Below are positions 1 through 9,000 of a DNA stretch of 9,560 bases, in pieces. Made by a program: the position numbers and the translations under genes. Position 1 is the first letter of the stretch. Every line of letters begins with the position of its first letter. The notes beneath the pieces are model-generated. The model saw only the letters and a program-made list of their open reading frames with translations, was not told the origin of the DNA and made no database searches. This stretch comes from Lysobacterales bacterium (GTDB taxonomy: Bacteria > Pseudomonadota > Gammaproteobacteria > Xanthomonadales > Rhodanobacteraceae). Location of the stretch: assembly GCA_013298265.1 (NCBI GenBank), contig JAAFHE010000098.1, forward strand, positions 1 through 9,560, given 5' to 3'.

Positions 1-1907
1 ACGCGCAGCCGATGCAGGTCGTCGCGGTGATGCCGAAAGACTTCTATGCGTTCCAGGATTTCGAGGTCTGGTTACCCTTGAGCCTGCAGCCGCTGGCGGC
101 GCCGGCGGATTCGACGCTGAGCCTTGCGGCGCTGGTGCGTCTGGAGCCAGGCCAGAGCGCTGACACGGTGATGAACGAACTTCAGCCGGTCGTCGACGAC
201 GTCAACAAGCGCTACAGCGGAAATTTCGATGCGACGCGCAAGCTCGCACTGTTTCCCGCCTACCGCATCTACAGCCACGCCAACATGCCGGTGATCATGG
301 TGTCGGGCTTCATCGCGATCGCTGTGCTGCTGCTGGGATCGGTCAACATCAGCATGATCTTCTATGCGCGCCTGCTGGAGCGCAGCCGCGAACTCGCGCT
401 GCGCTCGGCGCTGGGTTCCACGCGCGCGCGCCTGCTGCGCCAGTGCCTGCTGGAATCGGTCGTCATCGTCGCGCTCGGACTGGTCGTTGGCATAGGCCTC
501 GCGATGATCGGCATCGAGTGGGGCCAGAGCATCCGGGATTTCCCGTCGCAGGTGCTGGCCTCGGGCTTGCCGCCGGACTATCCCGAAATGCGCGCGATCG
601 ATCTGTTCGCGGCGATTGTCGCCGCCGCGGTGATCTGGCTCGCGAGCACGCTGATTCCCGCCTGGCGTATGTCACGGCAGGACGCCGCCAAGGTGATTGC
701 CAGCGGCGGCAAGGGCGTTTCCTCGGGCCGCGGCAGTTCCAAGAGCGCGATGATCCTGGTCGGCATCCAGGTGATCATTTCCTGCATGCTGCTGGTGATC
801 TGCGCGAGTCTCGTCGTGGCCGTCAGCGACGAGGCGGGCAAGGCCAAGGGCTTGGCCACGGTCGGCGTGCACGTGTCGACCGATCCGACGGTGTTCGGCG
901 ACAAATATGCCGATGCCGCGACACGGATCAACTACTGGAACGAGGTGTCTGGCGCGATTGGTGCGCGCCTGCCCGGTTCCGCCGCGACGTTCGCGACCGC
1001 CGTGCCGACACGGCCGATCGAAGAGCCGGTGGCGATCGAGAACCGCGAGGCCGCGGCGAGCGAAGGCGCGCTGACCTTGCCCGTCACGGCCGTGGCGGAC
1101 AACTACTTTGACGTGCTTGGCATCAGCCTGCGCGCGGGACGACTGTTCGACAGCACGGATACGGCGACTTCGCTGAACGTGGCCGTGATCGACGAGCATA
1201 CGGCCAAGCGCTACTGGCCCGACCAGGATCCGCTCGGCAAGCGCATCCAGCTCGCGCCTGCCGGCAACGGGCCGTGGCTGACCATCGTGGGGGTGGTGTC
1301 GCACGTGGCCGGGCAGCCCTACAGCGGCGACGACGGCGTGATTTACCGCGCCACGCGTCAGGCCGCGCCGGCTTCGTTCCACGTCATCGTCAAGGCACCC
1401 GCGACGGCGAACAACGGCGCGGGCGCGATTCGCGAAGCGGCGTTCACGGTCGATCGCGATCTGCCGCTGCACAACCTGCAGAAGCTCGACGATCTGCTGG
1501 CGGCGCTGGATATCGGCTTCGCGTCGATCATTCCCGTGTTCAGCGTGATCGTCGGCATTACCGTGCTGCTCGCCGCGAGCGGCCTGTTCGGATTGATCAG
1601 CCGGTCCGTGGCGCAGCGAACCCAGGAAATCGGCGTGCGCCGCGCCCTGGGCAGCACGACCGCACGGATCACAGGCATCTTCGTACGCCAGGGGGCGATC
1701 TATCTCGCCATCGCGCTGGTCGGCGGCTGCCTTGGCGTGGTGATGACGAACCGGCTCGCGTCGGTGATACCCAATGCACTGGACCGGGTCGTTGTGGTCA
1801 TCCTCGGCGTATTGGTGGTGATGTTCGTCGTGATCTTCTCGGCCTCGTATTTCCCGACGCGCAGGGCGGTGAGGCTCGAGCCCGGCGAAGCATTGCGCTA
1901 CGAGTGA
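1..1907 (+). CDS. MacB/FtsX-type ABC transporter permease, 5'-truncated
   Basis: Integral inner-membrane permease of the MacB/FtsX family, the duplicated 'ADOP-like' form with two halves in one chain. The frame is open to the window edge (codons for Ala-Gln-Pro precede the first Met at base 12), so the true start lies upstream. Numbering from that Met gives 631 residues; family members are about 800, so roughly 190 are missing. Seen: the end of the first periplasmic MacB-like domain (1-90), membrane segments near 94-116, 147-168 and 197-217 with the motif RELALRSALGS, a second half starting with a membrane segment near 247-271, a periplasmic domain (272-500), and segments near 503-526, 562-580 and 591-612 with EIGVRRALGS and the typical C-terminal RRAVRLEPGEALRYE. 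By family knowledge such permeases work with a separate ATPase, here the next gene, in mechanotransmission-type export. Export of the NRPS product is inferred from neighbourhood only. Confidence 0.9.
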   Translation, partial: AQPMQVVAVMPKDFYAFQDFEVWLPLSLQPLAAPADSTLSLAALVRLEPGQSADTVMNELQPVVDDVNKRYSGNFDATRKLALFPAYRIYSHANMPVIMVSGFIAIAVLLLGSVNISMIFYARLLERSRELALRSALGSTRARLLRQCLLESVVIVALGLVVGIGLAMIGIEWGQSIRDFPSQVLASGLPPDYPEMRAIDLFAAIVAAAVIWLASTLIPAWRMSRQDAAKVIASGGKGVSSGRGSSKSAMILVGIQVIISCMLLVICASLVVAVSDEAGKAKGLATVGVHVSTDPTVFGDKYADAATRINYWNEVSGAIGARLPGSAATFATAVPTRPIEEPVAIENREAAASEGALTLPVTAVADNYFDVLGISLRAGRLFDSTDTATSLNVAVIDEHTAKRYWPDQDPLGKRIQLAPAGNGPWLTIVGVVSHVAGQPYSGDDGVIYRATRQAAPASFHVIVKAPATANNGAGAIREAAFTVDRDLPLHNLQKLDDLLAALDIGFASIIPVFSVIVGITVLLAASGLFGLISRSVAQRTQEIGVRRALGSTTARITGIFVRQGAIYLAIALVGGCLGVVMTNRLASVIPNALDRVVVVILGVLVVMFVVIFSASYFPTRRAVRLEPGEALRYE

Positions 1908-2006
1908 CAGCACTATTTCAAATTGAATCGGATGCTGCCGCGGCACGGTCGCGGCCGCAGCGGCATATCGGCGGCGCGGTCGCTGCCATTCAGCGTGATA
2001 GACAAC

Positions 2007-2030
2007 GCACCGCCCGGAACATGCCGGTGC
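2007..2030 (+). promoter_or_regulatory. Possible 5'-UTR hairpin abutting the ATPase ribosome binding site
   Basis: GCACCG (2007-2012) is the perfect reverse complement of CGGTGC (2025-2030), giving a 6-bp stem with a 12-base loop. The stem ends two bases before the AGGAG ribosome binding site at 2033. It could affect access to that site. A 6-bp match in GC-rich DNA can arise by chance, so this is tentative. Confidence 0.25.
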
Positions 2031-2032
2031 AC

Positions 2033-2037
2033 AGGAG
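2033..2037 (+). promoter_or_regulatory. Ribosome binding site of the ATPase gene
   Basis: AGGAG lies six bases before the ATG at 2044. It is a near-ideal Shine-Dalgarno at standard spacing and supports that start over any alternative. Confidence 0.8.
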
Positions 2038-2043
2038 ATCGTC

Positions 2044-2766
2044 ATGAGCAAGCAACACCTGATCGAATTGCAGGCCGTCAAGAAGATCTTCTACACGGAT
2101 GATCTGGAAACGTGGGCGCTCAACAACATCCATCTCACCATCGATGCGGGCGAATACGTGTCGATCAGCGGCCCGTCGGGCTGCGGCAAGTCGACGCTGC
2201 TGTCGGTGATGGGGCTGCTCAGCTCCTTCACCGAAGGCAAGTACCTGCTCAACGGCACCGAAGTGTCTGGCCTTGGCGAAGCCGAACAGGCGCGCGTGCG
2301 CAACCAGGAAATCGGCTTCATCTTCCAGGCCTTCAACCTGATCGGTGACATGAGCGTGTTCGAGAATGTTGAATTGCCGCTGACGTTCCGCAACGACCTT
2401 TCGCGCAAGCAACGGCAGGAGATGGTCGTGGAGGCGCTCGAGCAGGTCGAGATCGGCCACCGCCAGAAGCACTATCCCGCGGAACTGTCCGGCGGCCAGC
2501 AGCAGCGCGTGGCCATCGCGCGTGCGCTCGTCGGCAAGCCCAAAGTGCTACTCGCCGACGAACCGACGGGCAACCTCGACTCGAAGAACGCGCAGATCGT
2601 GATGGACCAGCTCGCGTCGCTGCATCGCAAGGGCAGCACGATCGTGATGGTCACGCATGATCCCCGTTCCGCCGAGCAGGCGCAGCGGCAGGTGTCGTTG
2701 TTCGACGGCAAGCTGGTCGACGATCGCCTGACAGGACAGGGCGTGCGCATGGCTGCGCACGGCTAG
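2044..2766 (+). CDS. ABC transporter ATP-binding protein, MacB/LolD type
   Basis: Cytoplasmic nucleotide-binding subunit, 240 residues, the usual length for stand-alone ATPases of the MacB/LolD class. All motifs are present: Walker [10 protein letters not shown] (43-51), Q-loop Gln95 in [10 protein letters not shown], signature LSGGQ (148-152), Walker B VLLADEP with catalytic Glu173, D-loop NLDS (177-180), and switch His205 in MVTHD. The sequence between Walker A and the signature ([28 protein letters not shown]) has the style typical of this class. It should hydrolyse ATP to drive the permease encoded just upstream on the same strand. No periplasmic adaptor or outer-membrane channel gene is seen here; they may lie upstream. 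The start is fixed by the AGGAG site, and the stop is 89 bases before the NRPS gene. Function as an ABC ATPase is certain; the substrate is inferred from context only. Confidence 0.95.
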   Translation: MSKQHLIELQAVKKIFYTDDLETWALNNIHLTIDAGEYVSISGPSGCGKSTLLSVMGLLSSFTEGKYLLNGTEVSGLGEAEQARVRNQEIGFIFQAFNLIGDMSVFENVELPLTFRNDLSRKQRQEMVVEALEQVEIGHRQKHYPAELSGGQQQRVAIARALVGKPKVLLADEPTGNLDSKNAQIVMDQLASLHRKGSTIVMVTHDPRSAEQAQRQVSLFDGKLVDDRLTGQGVRMAAHG

Positions 2767-2789
2767 CCGTATCACGCGACCGCCTGCTG

Positions 2790-2819
2790 CGCCGGGCGCG
2801 TCGGAGCGCGTGCCCGGCG
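2790..2819 (+). promoter_or_regulatory. Strong GC-rich hairpin between the transporter and NRPS genes
   Basis: Bases 2790-2800 pair with 2809-2819 over 11 positions (8 contiguous G-C pairs CGCCGGGC/GCCCGGCG, one G-T wobble, two more G-C pairs), leaving an 8-base loop. No T run follows, the next bases being GGGGTCGCGG, so it does not fit a classical intrinsic terminator. It starts 24 bases after the ATPase stop and ends 36 bases before the NRPS start. It could be an mRNA 3'-end stabiliser, an attenuator setting NRPS level relative to the transporter, or a repeated palindromic element. The role is unknown. Confidence 0.55.
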
Positions 2820-2844
2820 GGGGTCGCGGGAGAACCAGCAGACT

Positions 2845-2849
2845 GGGGA
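2845..2849 (+). promoter_or_regulatory. Probable ribosome binding site of the NRPS gene
   Basis: GGGGA lies six bases before the ATG at 2856, inside a G-rich run (GGGGAAGGGG, 2845-2854). It matches the Shine-Dalgarno consensus only partly, so it may be a weak site. The second G run is too close to the ATG to serve. The start is chosen mainly because the docking domain begins right at this Met. Confidence 0.5.
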
Positions 2850-2855
2850 AGGGGC

Positions 2856-3020
2856 ATGGCGACAGTAGTGGAATTGTTGCAGGCGCTCGCGAGCCAGCGC
2901 ATACGGCTGGCGGTGCAAGCCGGTGAACTGCATTGCTATGCGCACAAGGGTGCGCTGACGGCGCCGCTGAAAGCCGCGATCGCGCTGCACAAGAGCGAAC
3001 TGCTGGCGTTGTTGCACGCG
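2856..3020 (+). other. TubC-type N-terminal docking domain of the NRPS
   Basis: Residues 1-55 form a short helical-looking region (start [20 protein letters not shown], then a Leu/Ala-rich stretch and KSELLALLH) matching the pattern of TubC N-terminal docking domains. These bind the C-terminal tail of the preceding synthetase and hand over the chain. It is followed by about 20 Pro/Ala-rich linker residues before C1. The call is by pattern of length, position and spaced Leu and Gly residues. Confidence 0.8.
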
Positions 3021-6000
3021 CGCAAGCCGGCCGACGCGCCGCTGCCCGTGCCGCAGATCGGTAGCGACGGTGCGCCGGCGTTCGATCTGTCGGTCGGTGC
3101 GCGCGCGTTGTACCTGCTGCAGCGCCTGGATCCGGCGTCCACGGCGTATAACATTCCGCTTTGCCTGAAATTCCACGGCGAGGTCGATCTGCCGGTGCTG
3201 CAGCGTGCCTGGGCCGGCGTGCTCGACCGCTATCCGATCCTGACGGCGCATGTGGTCGACGAAAACGGTGTGGTGCGTCTGCGCGCTGATCCGCGCTGCC
3301 GCGGCAGCGTGCACGGCAGCGAAGTCGCGCCCGCCGACGACGCGCAGCTACTGCCATTCCTGCGCCGCCAGGCTGGCATGCCGTTTGATCTGCAGGACGG
3401 TCCGCTGGTACGCATCGCGCTGTTCCGCCAGGACGCGCAGCGTTCGGTGCTGCTGATCACCGTCCATCACCTGATCTTCGACGGCGGTTCCGCCGTGGTG
3501 CTGCTCAAGGCGTTGCTGGCCGACTATCGCGGCTTGCTGCAGGGCAGGCCGCCGGCTGCGGTCGCGGCACCGTCGGGTTACGCGCATTTCGTCGCCGCGG
3601 AAGCTGCGCTGCTGGCATCGCCCGACGGCGCCAAGCACGCGGCGTACTGGAAGCGTCAGCTGGAGGGGATTCCCTCGGCCTTCGAACTCGTGCCGCAGTT
3701 GCCGCTGCCCGCAGTACCCGATGACGGCGAGGGTTTCACGCTGACGGAAACGCTGCCGCCGGATCTTTCCGCCTGGTTGCGCCAGGCCGCGCGCGAACAC
3801 GGCGCGACGCCGTCGGCGATCCTGCTGTCAGCCTATGCGGTGCTGCTGCATCGCTACAGCGGCGAGGACGAAATCATCGTCGGCATGCCGGTATCGCCGC
3901 GCAGCAGACAGCATTACGCCGGCGACATCGGCTATTTCGTGAACGTGGTACCGCTGCGCATCCCGTGCGACGGCCAGCGCCGCTTCGTGGATTTCCTGCA
4001 TGACACGCAGGCGACGATGATGGAGGCGCTCTATCACTCCGAATATCCGTTCGCGCTGATGCAAGAGCGCTCGCGCAGCCGCGCCGCCGGCGAAAACGCG
4101 ATCTTCCAGGTTTCCTACGCGTTCCAGGACTTCCTGCATCCATCGGAGTTCTCCCGCGCTGCCGGCGAACCGGGACCGGATACCGACTACCTCGGCAGCA
4201 TCGTGCAGCAAGGCGATTCCGATCTTTCGCTGGACGTGTTCGATGCCGGCGCATCGTTCGTGCTGCAGCTGAAGTACGGCATGCGCCGCTACACGCGCAA
4301 CACCGTGGCCAGACTGCTGGCCCACTATGTCTGCCTGCTGCAGGCGATTCGTGCAGACCCGCTGGGCAAGCTGGGCGCTTTCGCGATCCTGTCCGAGGCG
4401 GAAGAGCATCTCGTGCTGCGGGAATTCAACGATACCCACGCGTCATATCCCAAGCAGGCCTGCATCCACGACCTGTTCGTGCAGCAGGCCCTCATGCAGC
4501 CGCAGCGCACGGCGCTGGTCCACGGCAGTGAGACGACGACGTATGCCGAGCTGGATGCGGCGAGCCGCGATCTGGCCATCCATCTGCAGGCACTTGGTCT
4601 AAGCGCTGGCAGCCGTGTAGGCCTGTGCATGGATCGCTCGCCGCCGCTGCTGATCGGTCTGTTCGGCATTCTCCGCGCCGGTGCGGTCGTGGTGCCGCTG
4701 GATCCGGATTACCCGGTGGAACGCCTGACCTACATGCTGCACGACAGCGGCGCGACGCTGCTGCTCACCCGGCAGCGTTTCGCGCAGCGGCTGGAGCCCG
4801 GACTGCCGCCGGCCGTGCAGGTGTTGTGCTGGGACGACGCGGCCTCGTCCTGGGGACGCGACGTTGCTGCGCGCGAGGCTGGCGGTGCCGAATTGCGGCG
4901 CGTCGCGGGTGCCGGCGATCCGGCCTATCTGATCTATACCTCGGGCTCGACCGGGCAGCCCAAGGGCGTGCTGGTCGAACACCGTGGCGTGGTCAACCAG
5001 AATGTTTTTTCGCGCGCCCGCTTAGGGATCGGCGTAGACGACACCGAGATCTTGTTTTCCAGCCTGAGCTTCGATCTCTTCATGGAAGAGGTATTCCGCA
5101 TCCTCAACGGCGGTGCGCGGCTGGTGCTGGCGGCGAAGGAAACTCTGCTGTCGTTGCCGCTGCTGGAATCCTTGCTGGTCGGGCAGCAGGTCAGCGTACT
5201 GGCCCTGCCGACCGCGTTTTTTCATGAACTTGCCGGCGCGGGGATCGATATCTCGAGCCTTCGCCGTATCTTCGTCGGTGGTGAAAAACTCGACTACGCC
5301 AAAGCTTGCGCGTTTGTCGAACGCTATCCCGGTATCGCGCTGCACAACGGGTACGGCCCGACGGAAGCCTCGATCTTCTGCACCACGATCGAAGTCACGC
5401 CGGCGTTGCTGCTGGGGCGCGACACGGTATCCATCGGCCGGCCCATCGCGAACACCCAGATCTACCTGCTCGACCGTTACGGCAATCCGCAGCCGCCGGG
5501 TGTGGCCGGGGAGCTGTGCGTTGCCGGCGACGGGGTCGCGCGCGGTTACTGGGAGCGGCCCGAGCTGAGCCGGCAGCGGTTCGTCGCAAATCCCTTCGTG
5601 CGCGGCACACGCATGTATCGGACCGGCGATCTGGCGCGCTGGCACGAGGACGGCACGCTGGAATATCTGGGCCGCATCGACGCACAGGTGAAGATCCGCG
5701 GCTTTCGCATCGAGCCCGGCGAGATCGAGGCCTGCCTGCACGCCCATGCACAGATCGACAGTGCCGTCGTGGTCGCACGCGGCGAGGCGGTAAACCGTCA
5801 ACTGGTGGCGTTCTACCGCGCGCGTGACGGCGCGCAGCCGACCGCGGACGATCTGCGTACACATCTGCGGCAGACCCTGCCCGCGCACATGATTCCGCAG
5901 TTGTTTGCGGCTCTGCCGGCGATTCCGCTGACCCCGGGCGGCAAAGTCGACCGGCGTGCGCTGGAACGGCTGGACCTGACGCTGCAGCCGGACCGGCGCC

Positions 6001-9000
6001 ACGTCGCCGCGCGCACGCCGCTTGAACAACAGCTGGTCGATGTCTGGGCGCAGGTGCTGAAGCTGACCGGCGATTCCATCGGCGTTTACGACAATTTTTT
6101 CGAGATCGGCGGGCATTCGCTGCTCGCGACCCAGTTGCTGGCACAGATTCGCAACCGCTTCGATGTGGACCTGCCGTTCAGGACGCTGTTCGACGGCGCA
6201 GACATTGCGACCATTGCCGCCGCGATCGATGCCGCCGGACGAGGCTCGCGCCGCGCGTTCGCGCGCGTCGACCGGCGGACATGGCCGCAACTGCCGCTGA
6301 GCTACGCGCAGGAACGCCTGTGGTTCATCCATCAGCTCGATCCCGACGGCAGCGGCTACAACGTGCCGTGCGCCGTGCGCATGGCCGGCGCGCTGGACAT
6401 CGACCGGCTGCAGCAGGCCTTCGCGCTGCTCATCCAGCGCCACGAAAGCCTTCGCACCGTGTTCGGCAGCGATCAGGGACGGCCGTACCAGCGAGTGCTC
6501 GACGCGGTGGATTTCCGGCTTGGCCGCGTCGATCTTTCGGCACACGAGGCCGCGTCGCGCGAGGACCACGCGCGTGCGCTCTGCGAGGCGGAAGCCGCGG
6601 TGCCTTTCGATCTCGCAGCCGGTCCCCTTATCCGCGGCCGGGTCATCCGGCTTGCCGACGACGACCACGTGCTGATGCTCAACCTGCATCACATCGTCTG
6701 CGATGGCTGGTCCATCGGCGTGCTGGCGAAGGAGCTGGGCGAGGCGCTGCACGCGTTGCAGCACGGTACGGAGTACGCGCCGTCACTGCTGCCGATCCAT
6801 TACGTCGACTATGCGATCCGGCAGCGCGAATGGCTGGAGCGCGACGGTGTCCTGGAACGCCAGCTCGCCTACTGGCGCGACCAGCTTGCCGGCATTCCGG
6901 CCTTGCTGGACCTGGCGACCGACTACCCGCGTCCAACCGTGCGCAGCGTGGCCGGCGCGACGCTGCGATGCCTCATCGATGCGCCCTTGACCGCGGCGCT
7001 CAGGCAACTCGCCGCCCGCCGCAACGACACGCTGTTCATGGTCCTGCTCGCCGCCGTGAAGGTCCTGCTGTACCGCTATACCGCCGAGGAAGATATCTGC
7101 GTCGGTACGGCGGTCGCCAACCGCCGCCAGGCCGAAACGGAAGGCCTGATCGGAATGTTCGTCAATACCCTGGTCCTGCGTACGCAACTGCGTGGTGAGG
7201 CTTCCTTCGCCGAGGTACTGGCGGCGGTCCGGCAGACCTGCGTCGCGGCCTACGAACACCAGGACGCGCCCTTCGAGAAAGTCGTCGAAATCGTGCAGCC
7301 GCAGCGCAACCGCGCGATCAGCCCGCTGTTCCAGGTCGCGGTGGCGCTACGCAACGCCGACGAAGAAGTCGTCGCGCCCGGCCTGCGCGCGTTTGCTCTC
7401 GAAAGCGGCATCAGCAACCTCGATCTGAGAATCGAATTCCACGAAACATCGGCCGGCATCGGCGTTGCGCTCGAATATTCCACCGCACTGTTCATGCCTG
7501 AGCGCATCCGGCGTATGGCGGTACATCTGCAGGCGCTGTGCCGTGCGATCGTCGACGCGCCGGATATGCCGGTCGCGCAACTGGATTATGTTGCCGCGGA
7601 CGAATGCCGCGAGCTGCTGCGCCTCGGCCGCGCCGCTCCGCCTGCGACTGTCACTGGCGCGCCGCGGTTGGTTCACGCGTGGTTCGAGGCGCAGGCTGCC
7701 GCGCAGCCGCAGGCGATCGCGCTCGAATGCGACGGAGAGGACGTGTGCTTCGCCGATCTGAACCGGCGCGCGAACCGGATCGCCCACGCCCTGCTGGCAC
7801 TCGGTGTCGGGGTGGACGACCGCGTCGCGATCTGCGTCGATCGCGGCGTTGCCACTATCGTCAGCCTGCTCGGCGTGCTCAAGGCCGGTGCGGCCTATGT
7901 GCTGCTGGATCCCGACGAGCCGGCCGACTGGCCGGATCCACTGCGCGACAGCGCGCTGCGTGTCCTGCTCACGGCATCGGCGCTGCCGCAGGGCGCCCTC
8001 GTGCAGCAGGCCGAGGCCCAGGGCATCGATGTGATCGCGCTCGATGGTGATGGCATCGCATCGCAGGCGAGGCACGATCCGGCCGTGGTCGTTACGCCGC
8101 AACAGCTGGCTTGCGTCACCTACGCCGCCACCGGCGCTCCCGGTCAGGACCAGGCCGGTCGGCAGGGCGTGATGATCGGGCATGGCGCCCTCGCCAACTA
8201 CCTGCGCTGGGCCGTACACACGTACGCGGGCGACGTACCGTGCGATGCGATCGTGTCGTCGCCACTCGCGTCCGCTGCGGCGATCACGTGTCTGTGGCTG
8301 CCGCTGCTGACCGGCGGGCGTGCCCTGCTGATGCCGCAAGGCGACGAAGCCGGCAGCCTGGAAACGCTGCTGCGCAGCGGCCGTCGTTTCGATCTGCTGA
8401 AAATCACCCCGGCACAGTGGTGCGGGCTCAGTCAACGCCTGAGCGTCGCTGGCGCGCGCTGCGACGTCAGCCGGATCGTCGTGGGTGGTGAGGCAACTTA
8501 CAGCCCTGGGGCCTGGCTCTCCCTCGCGCCGCAGGCGCGTTGCTTCAGCGAATACGGCGTGGCGGAAACCGTCGCCGGCTGCTGCGTCCACGAATTGCAG
8601 CCGAACTATCAGCGCGACGTGGCCACCCTGATCGGCGTACCCATCGACAACACACAGCTGTATGTCCTCGACGCGCAGCGCAGGCTGCAGGCGCGCGGCA
8701 TGCCGGGCGAGCTGTACATTGCCGGTGCGAGTCTCGCGCGGGGTTACCTCGGCAACACCGAGCTGACCACGCAGCACTTCGTGGCCGATCCGTTCGCGCC
8801 AGACGCGCCGATGTACCGCAGCCGCGACCGCGTGCGCTGGCGCGAAGACGGTCGTCTGGAATACCTGGGCCGTATCGCCGGGCGGGCGACGGTGCGCGGG
8901 TCCTTCACCGAGCTCGGCGACATCGAAGGGAAACTGAGCGAGCATGCGCAGATCGAAACCAGCGTCGTGCTCGTGCATGGCGAATCCAACCGCAGGCGGC

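Larger units (their letters stand above)
1908..2043 (+). other. Intergenic gap between permease and ATPase genes
   Basis: These 136 bases contain no convincing gene. They hold an AT-rich patch just after the permease stop (about 1914-1928) with an 11-base imperfect palindrome (TTCAA-A-TTGAA, 1917-1927). They also hold an imperfect GC hairpin (1934-1961, 3-base bulge, no T tract) and a 6-bp stem just before the ATPase ribosome binding site. No clear sigma-70 promoter or intrinsic terminator is seen. The gap is wide for tightly coupled genes, so an internal promoter or mRNA processing site is possible but not shown. Confidence 0.5.

Noticed and set aside
1934..1961. GC hairpin with a bulge after the permease as a terminator
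   Set aside because: The stem is interrupted by a 3-base bulge and no T tract follows, so an intrinsic terminator is not supported.
672..2081. Long antisense reading frame opposite the permease
   Set aside because: It mirrors a well-supported permease gene in GC-rich DNA, where stops are rare in the complementary frame. Its translation is Arg/His/Gln-rich with no domain pattern.
5022..6764. Long antisense frame of about 580 codons opposite A1, PCP1 and C2
   Set aside because: Shadow of the NRPS: composition is biased to Arg, Gln, Asp and His, no motif is recognisable, and the + strand frame carries all NRPS core motifs.
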